This document shows, in pieces, positions 1-4,335 of a DNA stretch of 5,939 nt (the stretch's first letter is position 1; the number at the start of each line of letters is the position of its first letter). A program made the position numbers and the translations under genes. This DNA is from an uncultured Lachnospiraceae bacterium. GTDB taxonomy: Bacteria; Bacillota; Clostridia; Lachnospirales; Lachnospiraceae. A model generated the notes under the pieces. It ran no database searches, was not told where the DNA came from, and saw only the letters and a list, made by a program, of their open reading frames with translations. The stretch spans positions 1 through 5,939 of the forward strand of contig CAJUCG010000216.1 of assembly GCA_910585065.1 (NCBI GenBank), given 5' to 3'.

Positions 1-11
1 ATAATCTTATG

Positions 12-50
12 AAAAGCGGCAGCCCTTTTCATAAAAGGAAGCTGCCGCTT
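12..50 (-). terminator. Stem-loop terminator after the DUF6414-like gene
   Basis: A perfect 10-bp inverted repeat (AAGCGGCAGC at 14-23, GCTGCCGCTT at 41-50) encloses a second complementary pair (CCTTTT at 24-29, AAAAGG at 33-38) around a three-base loop, with two unpaired A at 39-40. Read on the minus strand the stem ends in a short run of four T. It lies about 75 bases beyond the TAG of the minus-strand gene ending at 123, where a factor-independent terminator is expected. The T-tract is short, so termination strength is uncertain. The plus-strand side has only scattered T and gives weak support for two-way use. Confidence 0.7.
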
Positions 51-122
51 AATCTTCTTTACTCATGTGTTGTATGATGGTACGATTTTAATTGTAATTG
101 TTACTACTGACAAAATTCTAAA

Positions 123-1013
123 CTAAGCATAAATTGCAATTGGAATAACAATCATAGCTGGTCCCTTGATTTTAGTTATAAGTTCTGGAAGATTAAATTG
201 TTTCATATCTTCACTTTTAAATCCAACAAAAAAATCATCTAATAATTCATCTGTTAAAATTGATAGTGTTGTTTTTCGTAACAAATCAATACTTTCTGTA
301 TCATCTTTACATATCGCGATTACTTTTCCCAACACTTTAAATTTTCCGCCAAGTATTTCCGAAATATTATCATTAGCTAAATATTGTTCCTGTGCTGAAA
401 GCACAATTGTTCCAGTTGAACCAGATAATATAAAATCAACCGTTCCGCTATGCTTTAATTCAGCAGAAAAGTCTTTAATTTGTTTAAGTATTAGACTTTC
501 TTTTTTCTTCTGCATAGAAGCATTTTTCTTATTTCCCAGCTCTGGTTCATCAGAAAAAATATCAACCATCCGAAACATATCAACAATTTTATCCATATAA
601 TCAATCAAAGGGTTTTTTTGCAATTCACCCTCTAATTCAATAAAATTGCCGATTTTCACATTTGAAATATTAGATGAAGTATCCAAAAGTTTTTCATCTT
701 CCAATGTAGTTCTAAACTTTGATAATAAAGAGACATTAGTATGTACTTTTTCTTTTGAAATATTTTCATTTTCTCCAACATTTCCTGTATGCGATATATC
801 ACCTTTTAAGTCAATCTTTAATAGTTTATTTAATAATGAAGTAGAAGCATTAACACTTCCTATCTGCTCAGAAGTACTTTCTTTCTGTTCCGAAGAATTA
901 ACTTGACTGACCATTGAAAATCCATCTTCGATAATAGCTAGCATATCTAAGACTATTTTTTCGTTTATATATACTGGAACCATCAATTGTGTATGCGATA
1001 ATTTTGTTTTCAT
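123..1013 (-). CDS. Uncharacterised protein, DUF6414-like
   Basis: This 296-residue cytosolic-looking protein has no signal peptide or membrane span. Residues about 9-35 (VPVYINEKIVLDMLAIIEDG) form a strand/helix block. A polar Ser/Asn/Lys-rich stretch follows at about 40-90, then a charged helical middle with many Lys and Glu. The C-terminal alpha/beta part contains LGGKFKVLGKVIAICKDD and ends in a hydrophobic strand, GPAMIVIPIAIYA. The opening block and the GPA-x-x-VIPIAIY ending resemble proteins annotated DUF6414, a family of unknown function; this is recall, not a search. The frame can open at a TTG (1019), but AGAAGGAGA at 1021-1029 sits only one base from it and seven bases from the ATG at 1011-1013, so the ATG is chosen. 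The gene is visibly more AT-rich than the operon at 1754-4205, stands alone, and lies next to an integrase-site-like region, suggesting horizontal gain. No catalytic motif is evident. Confidence 0.85.
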   Translation of the reverse strand: MKTKLSHTQLMVPVYINEKIVLDMLAIIEDGFSMVSQVNSSEQKESTSEQIGSVNASTSLLNKLLKIDLKGDISHTGNVGENENISKEKVHTNVSLLSKFRTTLEDEKLLDTSSNISNVKIGNFIELEGELQKNPLIDYMDKIVDMFRMVDIFSDEPELGNKKNASMQKKKESLILKQIKDFSAELKHSGTVDFILSGSTGTIVLSAQEQYLANDNISEILGGKFKVLGKVIAICKDDTESIDLLRKTTLSILTDELLDDFFVGFKSEDMKQFNLPELITKIKGPAMIVIPIAIYA

Positions 1014-1020
1014 TTTCAAT

Positions 1021-1029
1021 TCTCCTTCT
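1021..1029 (-). promoter_or_regulatory. RBS that fixes the start at 1013
   Basis: The minus strand reads AGAAGGAGA, a strong Shine-Dalgarno sequence seven bases before the ATG at 1013. The in-frame TTG at 1017-1019 is only one base away, too close for initiation. Confidence 0.8.
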
Positions 1030-1108
1030 CAAACCAAATAACAAACATATCAACGTTTATTATTTTAACAAAATTCCAGGTAAAATACTATATCTTGCCA
1101 AAATTTAT

Positions 1109-1134
1109 TTTGATAGGAAATTTATCATATCAAA
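1109..1134. repeat. Imperfect palindrome upstream of the DUF6414-like gene
   Basis: TTTGATA (1109-1115) and TATCAAA (1128-1134) are perfect 7-bp inverted arms separated by 12 AT-rich bases. The site is about 95-120 bases upstream of the ATG at 1013, in the region where a promoter would be expected. It could be an operator or simple AT-rich coincidence. No well-spaced -35/-10 pair is convincing here; TTGGCA (revcomp at 1096-1101) with a weak TGGAAT 17 bases further on is the nearest candidate. Confidence 0.3.
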
Positions 1135-1149
1135 GCTCAATCCGAAAAT

Positions 1150-1170
1150 GGTGTAGTAGTGGTGTAGTAA
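1150..1170 (+). repeat. GGTGTAGTA direct repeats, period 11 (integrase arm-site-like)
   Basis: GGTGTAGTA occurs at 1150-1158 and again at 1161-1169, exactly 11 bp (one helical turn) apart. The core GTAGTA(A/G) matches the arm-type (DR2) repeats bound by the N-terminal domain of Tn916-family integrase, whose studied site contains AGTAGTAAAT (from memory of the published protein-DNA structure). A second pair with the same 11-bp period occurs at 1402-1419. Confidence 0.5.
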
Positions 1171-1175
1171 GCACC

Positions 1176-1262
1176 TCATAGAGCCGTATAATCATTGATT
1201 TTATGGGCTTTTCCGGGATTCTTCAAGATACTGATGTGGCAGACGAAAAGTATCTTAATCAT
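1176..1262 (-). CDS. 28-codon ORF with a tyrosine-phosphatase-like N-terminus
   Basis: A strong AGGAGGAA (1271-1278) precedes ATG at 1260-1262 by eight bases and opens a 28-codon frame ending in TGA at 1176-1178. The first nine residues, MIKILFVCH, match the usual start of low-molecular-weight protein-tyrosine phosphatases (consensus ILFVCxGNxCRS). The sequence then departs (ISILKNPGKAHKINDYTAL), so the catalytic CX5R loop is absent and the peptide cannot be a phosphatase. Past the TGA the same frame stays open through the 11-bp repeats (GAYYTTTTPFSD) to a TGA at 1137-1139. It is probably a mobile-element junction in which a phosphatase 5' end is fused to element DNA. A real small peptide or leader is the alternative; the strong RBS fits either. 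Confidence 0.4.
   Translation of the reverse strand: MIKILFVCHISILKNPGKAHKINDYTAL
1225..1256. repeat. 8-bp perfect inverted repeat at the start of the small ORF
   Basis: AAGATACT (1225-1232) and AGTATCTT (1249-1256) are exact reverse complements separated by 16 bases. The right arm covers codons 3 to 5 of the 28-codon ORF and the left arm falls about codons 11-13. It could be a recombinase core-type site, an early RNA hairpin affecting translation, or chance. Its position midway between the two GTAGTA repeat pairs favours a recombination role. Confidence 0.4.
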
Positions 1263-1270
1263 AATATAAA

Positions 1271-1278
1271 TTCCTCCT
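1271..1278 (-). promoter_or_regulatory. Strong RBS of the 28-codon ORF
   Basis: The minus strand reads AGGAGGAA eight bases before the ATG at 1262, a near-ideal Shine-Dalgarno sequence. It is the main reason to regard this short frame as translated, or as the preserved front end of a formerly longer gene. Confidence 0.6.
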
Positions 1279-1290
1279 AGTTCGCGTTGG

Positions 1291-1386
1291 TTTGCCTATG
1301 TTTGGCACGTTTTGCGAGATTTATTTTTTCAAAGAAAACTGTTAAAAAAATCACAGAATAAGCAAAACGGGGCAAAATGTGGCAAG
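1291..1386. repeat. 25-bp imperfect inverted repeat pair
   Basis: The 25 bases at 1291-1315 (TTTGCC, then TTTGGCACGTTTTGC) and the reverse complement of 1362-1386 (TTGCC, then TTTTGCCCCGTTTTGC) agree at 18 of 25 positions by hand alignment. The best-kept blocks are TTGCC and CGTTTTGC. The arms are 46 AT-rich bases apart. They sit inside the interval bounded by the GTAGTA repeats and upstream of the small ORF's RBS. Possible readings are protein-binding sites of an integrase or excisionase, or an operator pair; nothing here identifies the binder. Confidence 0.45.
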
Positions 1387-1401
1387 TTGAAGCCGTCAAT
1401 C

Positions 1402-1439
1402 GTAGTAAAAATGTAGTAAGAATTGAGGGTTTTTACTAC
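1402..1439. repeat. GTAGTAA repeats: direct pair (period 11) plus inverted copy
   Basis: GTAGTAA occurs at 1402-1408 and 1413-1419 (11-bp period), and its reverse complement TTACTAC at 1433-1439. The outer copies extend to a perfect 10-bp inverted repeat, GTAGTAAAAA (1402-1411) against TTTTTACTAC (1430-1439). The direct pair mirrors the pair at 1150-1170 and fits the Tn916-family integrase arm-site core. The hairpin could also act as a weak terminator, since its arm ends in five T on the plus strand, but no plus-strand gene precedes it. Confidence 0.5.
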
Positions 1440-1593
1440 TGCGGAATCCCATTAGCAAGCATTCCATATTCTTCATCACTCATAATTTTTTCTCTATAAA
1501 TTGCTTCATTGGGTATGTTCCAGTTAAGGGTACAGTTTCGATTTAAGCTATCCTGATTTTATCGCCTGTTCGTTTATTGATCCGATATTCCAT
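1436..1593 (-). pseudogene. Decayed stub: aldo/keto reductase-like N-terminus and an unidentified tail
   Basis: An ATG at 1591-1593, five bases after AGGAGG (1599-1604), starts a 16-codon frame MEYRINKRTGDKIRIA that stops at TAA (1543-1545). Its MxYR...GDKI opening resembles the first strand of clostridial aldo/keto reductases, which normally continue for about 300 residues. After a frame change another frame runs open for about 40 codons to TAG at 1436-1438 (ending MSDEEYGMLANGIPQ); I do not recognise it. The simplest reading is that a reductase gene last in the operon was truncated by an insertion or deletion whose other side is the repeat-rich module. The match covers only about 13 residues, so the family call is tentative. 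Confidence 0.3.
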
Positions 1594-1605
1594 GCCATCC
1601 TCCTA

Positions 1606-1737
1606 TTAAATACTCCGCCCAAACTCCCGCAGCTCCTTCAGCTTTTCCTCCGACTTATTTTCCCTGCCATATGCTGAGAAGATACCCATATCCTCCAGCT
1701 TCAGATAGTTCAGAAAAGAATTATAATAATGACTCAT
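1606..1737 (-). CDS. 43-residue unknown small protein
   Basis: The frame runs from ATG at 1735-1737 to TAA at 1606-1608, opening MSHYYNSFLNYLKLEDMGIF and closing in a charged helix rich in Lys, Glu and Arg. AAGGAGAT lies about six bases before the ATG, and the gene begins only 16 bases after the upstream lipoprotein stop, so it is probably co-transcribed. The peptide is hydrophilic with no signal sequence. Its TAA falls just before the AGGAGG of the reductase-like stub, so it reads as a small linker gene of the operon. I do not recognise a family. It could be the remaining front of a longer protein, but the tight spacing to the next RBS argues for a genuine short ORF. Confidence 0.45.
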   Translation of the reverse strand: MSHYYNSFLNYLKLEDMGIFSAYGRENKSEEKLKELREFGRSI

Positions 1738-1753
1738 AATCTGATCTCCTTTT

Positions 1754-2347
1754 TTATTCTGATTTTTCAAGCGAAAATGTTACTGTAACATCCCCATCCC
1801 CCAAAGCTGCCAGTAAGTCCTCTTTCGTGGCATTCTGGATTTTTCCCAGATGGGTAAAATTCCAAGAATTTGTGTCATAATAAATCGTGATACTCGTACC
1901 GAGGTAAAGAATCACATCTCCAGGTTCTGTTGTAATCTGCTCATCATTCCTCGGCAGCGTATCCCCTATTTCGCCTATCTTCTCAAAACTGCCGTAGTCA
2001 TGCATATCAACTGTAAGCGGTTCTTCGGCAAGCAGATTCTTAAAGGCTTCGGCACTGGAATTATCCGAAAAGGCGGCTGTAAAGACCGTTTCCCCCGCCG
2101 TAATATAAAACTGGTTCTGATCCACTTTTTCTTCCTCCTGCAGGTTGTTTTGTTGTTTGTCCCCATTTGGAGATTTATCTGTTTTCAAAGTTAAATCCTC
2201 TATGGAAGATGCACTTTGTATCTCTTCCGATTCCCTTTCTCCGATTGTTTCAGAGGTCTGTCCATCAATAGGATTCTGTGTCGAACAAGCGACAAGTCTG
2301 GGCAGAAGGAATATAACAAGCAGCAATATGAAAACTTTTTGTTTCAC
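1754..2347 (-). CDS. Cyclophilin-like fold lipoprotein (second copy)
   Basis: This 197-residue predicted lipoprotein starts at a GTG (2345-2347) eight bases after GGAGG (2356-2360, within AGGGAGGGG). Residues 1-20 are a Lys-containing signal peptide with a long Leu/Ile/Val/Phe core, ending in a lipobox-like RLVAC with the lipidated Cys at about 21. Residues about 22-75 are a Ser/Glu/Gln-rich linker. From about 80 to the end is a cyclophilin-like beta-barrel domain (Cyclophil_like2 type). Typical blocks are DYGSFEKIG, LPRNDEQITTEPGDVILY, ITIYYDTNSWNFTHLGKI and a final LGDGDVTVTFSLE. Proteins of this kind sit on the outer face of the membrane. Classical prolyl isomerase active residues are not evident and no reaction is assigned. 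It follows the DUF3737 gene by about 53 bases in the same operon. Confidence 0.88.
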   Translation of the reverse strand: MKQKVFILLLVIFLLPRLVACSTQNPIDGQTSETIGERESEEIQSASSIEDLTLKTDKSPNGDKQQNNLQEEEKVDQNQFYITAGETVFTAAFSDNSSAEAFKNLLAEEPLTVDMHDYGSFEKIGEIGDTLPRNDEQITTEPGDVILYLGTSITIYYDTNSWNFTHLGKIQNATKEDLLAALGDGDVTVTFSLEKSE

Positions 2348-2400
2348 GTTCTACCCCTCCCTGATCAATAATCTAATCCATATGACCATCCCCCCTTCCT

Positions 2401-3297
2401 TTATGCTATTGCCCTGCCAGGCTTTGATTGCCCACAGCAAACTGGCATATTTCCCTCCGTCTGGCCACAGATGAAAATTTCACCCTTTGAATTTTCATCA
2501 TCACGAATGATCTCGCCCACAGAAGGCACATAGATTTTGCCGGAAAGCGGGTTCTTAATGCTGTCAACCGGCGTAGTGATACACGCCTCCACCTCAGACT
2601 TTTCAAAACACAAATCTGTGTCAATCATCTCACAGTTGATGAGTTTTAAATTTTTGCAATAGCATAGAGGCTGGGTCCCAATGATCTTACAATTTTCTAA
2701 TGTCAACCCCTCCGAATACCATGCAAGGTATTCCCCCTTGACTGTGCTGTTTTTGACAGTGATATTTTCACCATGCCAGAATGCATCTTTGGTATCAAAG
2801 GCGCAGTTTTCAAAAACCGCATTTTTGATATACTGGAAGGAATACTTGCCCTTGAAAGTGACTCCTCGGAATGTGAGATTTTCAGAACGCATCATAAAGT
2901 ATTCGCTGACCGCAGTGCTATCTTCCATACGGATGCCCCGCACCGACCAGCCAAACTCCGGTGAAATAATATCACAGTCCCGGATAACCACATCACTGCA
3001 TTCCCGGAGAGCCTTAATCCCATGCATCTTCGTATCCGCAATCTCAATATGGTCGGAATACCAAAGGGATGCACGGCAAAGTTCCGTCATTTCAGAACCT
3101 GAAATTTTAAGCCCATGGTCATGCCAGAACGGATAGCGGAGATTAAAAAAGCAGTTTTCAGCCGCAATATCGGAACATTCCTTAAAGGCACTTTCCCCAT
3201 CTGCCGGGCCGTCAAAAGAACAGCTTTTCACCAATACGCCTTTGCTCCCATAGAGAGCCCTTTCCATGTCAAAAGTCTGATTTTCAATGATTTTCAT
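2401..3297 (-). CDS. DUF3737 family right-handed beta-helix protein
   Basis: This 298-residue protein begins MKIIENQTFDMERALYGSKG and consists of repeated short coils (N/D-C-x-F/I/M motifs such as FENCAF, LENCKI, LINCEM) typical of a pectate-lyase-like parallel beta-helix. Near-constant DUF3737 blocks are visible: DGPADGESAFKE, NLRYPFWHDHGLKI, GIKALRECSDV, DIISPEFGW, KDAFWH, KGEYLAWYSEGL, IIGTQPLCYCKNLKLINCEM and NPLSGKIYVPSVGEII. Aromatic, His and Cys residues recur along the helix face, suggesting ligand binding, but no function is established for the family. The frame also opens at a TTG (3301-3303) three bases from AGGAGG (3307-3312). The ATG at 3295-3297, nine bases away, fits the RBS and the family start. 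No signal peptide is seen. About 20 C-terminal residues (after FICGQ) look longer than usual for the family. Confidence 0.93.
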   Translation of the reverse strand: MKIIENQTFDMERALYGSKGVLVKSCSFDGPADGESAFKECSDIAAENCFFNLRYPFWHDHGLKISGSEMTELCRASLWYSDHIEIADTKMHGIKALRECSDVVIRDCDIISPEFGWSVRGIRMEDSTAVSEYFMMRSENLTFRGVTFKGKYSFQYIKNAVFENCAFDTKDAFWHGENITVKNSTVKGEYLAWYSEGLTLENCKIIGTQPLCYCKNLKLINCEMIDTDLCFEKSEVEACITTPVDSIKNPLSGKIYVPSVGEIIRDDENSKGEIFICGQTEGNMPVCCGQSKPGRAIA

Positions 3298-3306
3298 TAC
3301 CAATTA

Positions 3307-3312
3307 CCTCCT
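3307..3312 (-). promoter_or_regulatory. RBS deciding the DUF3737 start
   Basis: AGGAGG (extended by TAATT) lies nine bases before ATG 3297 and only three before the in-frame TTG 3303, so the ATG is the start. Confidence 0.75.
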
Positions 3313-3336
3313 AAATTTTTTAATATTTCATCGTGC

Positions 3337-3609
3337 CTATTTCTTTCTGTTTTTAATCTGGTATACCAGATAGTCCAGACAATCAATCTGTTTTTCTTCC
3401 TCATGTACCCTGTTTAAGATACTCTCTCTGTGTTCCTCCAGCAAACTTAACTGATCCTTCCAATCGCCCTTGTCAAAATATCCCATAAAGCACCGGATTG
3501 TATCCAGGCTACATCCCGCATCCCTTAAATTCTGAACCACTGCCTCTTTCGAATCATACCCTATTGTCTGTTCCGGTCTCATTTCCCTCATCCCTTTTAT
3601 TCTGCTCAT
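3337..3609 (-). CDS. MerR-type C-terminal coiled-coil tail without HTH
   Basis: This 90-residue protein resembles the C-terminal dimerisation tail found in Lachnospiraceae MerR-family regulators and in free-standing short ORFs. The marks are AVVQNLRDAGCSLDTIRCFM, an amphipathic helix with the LLEEHRESILNRVHEEEKQI pattern, and an ending DCLDYLVYQI. The N-terminal winged HTH of MerR (about 70 residues) is absent, and the upstream DNA codes for the lipoprotein, so it was not just cut off by a missed start. The ATG at 3607-3609 overlaps the preceding TGA as ATGA, pointing to translational coupling. An ATG at 3580-3582 with AAAAGGG (3592-3598) nine bases before it is an alternative start. The protein could modulate a MerR-type regulator encoded elsewhere by forming mixed dimers; that is inference. 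Confidence 0.75.
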   Translation of the reverse strand: MSRIKGMREMRPEQTIGYDSKEAVVQNLRDAGCSLDTIRCFMGYFDKGDWKDQLSLLEEHRESILNRVHEEEKQIDCLDYLVYQIKNRKK

Positions 3610-4205
3610 TCACCATCACTGATCACAACAATTTTATTTCCCCACCCTTCCAGTACGGGGTTGTTCTGGACAGCCTCCAAAAATTCCTCCGAATAATCAA
3701 AATATCCCACCGGAGTATATTCAGCAGCAACCTCTGCATCCTGATAAAAAAGGATGATACGGTTCGGTTCAGAATAATATACCATCCCGGCACTTTCCTC
3801 CGTGATACTCTCCGGGGCAGAGGGGATTTCATAGCGGCTCGGAATATCATAATACTGCATGACCTCCCAATTATCATAATCATCGTAATGGTAAATCGGC
3901 AGCCGCCAGTCACTGGTTCCCACATATTTCGCAATTGCCGCCGCAGTATCATTATCATAAAGATGCATGGTAAAGGCTTCCCCCCTGTCCCCGAACTGGA
4001 CAACCAGATCTGCCGCCTGGGAGTCATTCACTTCCGGCTCATCCGACTCATCACTTTCTGTCTGCATAACAGGCTCCTGCGTTCCTTCCACATAAGAATT
4101 TTCTTCCCTGGCTGCACCACTGGATTCGGAAGAATTGCTACATCCAGCCAATAACATTCCTACGGCAAGAACCGTACCAAATATCACCAAAACATTTTTT
4201 CTCAT
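3606..4205 (-). CDS. Cyclophilin-like fold lipoprotein (first copy)
   Basis: This predicted lipoprotein has a signal peptide MRKNVLVIFGTVLAVGMLLAGC whose lipobox LLAGC puts the lipidated Cys at residue 22. A Ser/Glu/Asp-rich linker runs to about residue 70, followed by a cyclophilin-like beta-barrel domain. Its blocks are FTMHLYDNDTAAAIAKYVG, an aromatic/acidic stretch YHYDDYDNWEVMQYYDIPSR, GMVYYSEPNRIILFY, YTPVGYF and a final NKIVVISDGE. The frame extends to an ATG at 4244. GGAGG (4213-4217) is seven bases from the ATG at 4203-4205 and gives a standard signal peptide, so 4205 is preferred; an adjacent ATG at 4208 is close to equal. It is the first gene after the promoter at 4266-4293 and its stop overlaps the next start. 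It is a diverged relative of the lipoprotein at 1754-2347, sharing fold and order of blocks but little identity. Confidence 0.87.
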   Translation of the reverse strand: MRKNVLVIFGTVLAVGMLLAGCSNSSESSGAAREENSYVEGTQEPVMQTESDESDEPEVNDSQAADLVVQFGDRGEAFTMHLYDNDTAAAIAKYVGTSDWRLPIYHYDDYDNWEVMQYYDIPSRYEIPSAPESITEESAGMVYYSEPNRIILFYQDAEVAAEYTPVGYFDYSEEFLEAVQNNPVLEGWGNKIVVISDGE

Positions 4206-4212
4206 CATGTGT

Positions 4213-4217
4213 CCTCC
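4213..4217 (-). promoter_or_regulatory. RBS deciding the first lipoprotein start
   Basis: GGAGG lies seven bases before ATG 4205 and four before ATG 4208. It lies 27 bases downstream of the in-frame ATG at 4242-4244, which would add 13 polar residues before the signal peptide. Confidence 0.65.
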
Positions 4218-4265
4218 ACTCTTCTTTGCTTTCGGAAAAGACATTCTTACTTTTCCTTTAATTTC

Positions 4266-4293
4266 ATTATATTCTTTTTCGCAAAAATAGCAA
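4266..4293 (-). promoter_or_regulatory. Sigma-70 type promoter of the lipoprotein/DUF3737 operon
   Basis: The minus strand reads TTGCTA (4288-4293), 16 bases, then a perfect TATAAT (4266-4271). Transcription would start near 4259, about 50 bases before the lipoprotein ATG. The spacer contains TTTTT-GCG-AAAAA, whose arms are complementary and could be bound by a regulator overlapping the promoter. A MerR-family activator typically works at promoters with a long (19-20 bp) spacer, so this 16-bp spacer does not look like a MerR site. Confidence 0.6.
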
Positions 4294-4335
4294 ATACTTA
4301 TATTTAATTGATTTCAATAGAAAAAGACTATTCAT

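Larger units (their letters stand above)
1020..1605. other. Gene-poor, repeat-rich region: putative mobile-element attachment module
   Basis: This 586-base stretch separates the AT-rich DUF6414-like gene from the GC-richer operon. From high to low coordinates it holds the decayed reductase-like stub (1436-1593), the GTAGTAA cluster (1402-1439), the 25-bp inverted repeat pair (1291-1386), the RBS and 28-codon ORF (1176-1278) with an 8-bp inverted repeat, the GGTGTAGTA pair (1150-1170), and the leader of the DUF6414-like gene. No integrase or transposase is encoded in the window. Arm-type repeats on both sides of a central inverted repeat resemble an attachment site of a tyrosine-integrase element. 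Whether it is active or a leftover cannot be told. Confidence 0.45.

Noticed and set aside
166..600. Plus-strand 144-codon frame opposite the DUF6414-like gene
   Set aside because: It is Ser/Ile/Phe-rich shadow translation with no RBS and no recognisable motif; the minus-strand frame has a strong RBS, a terminator and coherent protein features.
1137..1440. CRISPR array
   Set aside because: The repeats are only 7-9 bases with 11-bp spacing and mixed orientation; there are no 24-37 base repeats with spacers and no cas genes.
1150..1440. tRNA or other structured RNA gene as an integration target
   Set aside because: No cloverleaf, anticodon stem or TTCGA T-loop pattern was seen on either strand.
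2351..2392. 12-codon leader-like frame (MVIWIRLLIREG) before the second lipoprotein
   Set aside because: An SD-like GGAAGGGGGG precedes it and it ends just before the lipoprotein start, but so short a frame in a purine-rich leader is expected by chance; no stem-loop or codon bias supports a regulatory leader.
2681..3136. Plus-strand 151-codon frame
   Set aside because: It is antisense to the well-supported DUF3737 gene and shows no motif.
3498..4154. Plus-strand 218-codon frame
   Set aside because: It lies antisense to the cyclophilin-fold lipoprotein and the MerR-like tail, has no RBS, and its His/Ile/Arg-rich content is typical of the reverse of Asp/Tyr-rich coding sequence.
4316..4332. 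AATAG/CTATT inverted repeat after the SDR fragment as a terminator
   Set aside because: Only five A/T-rich base pairs and no following T-run of use; too weak to call.
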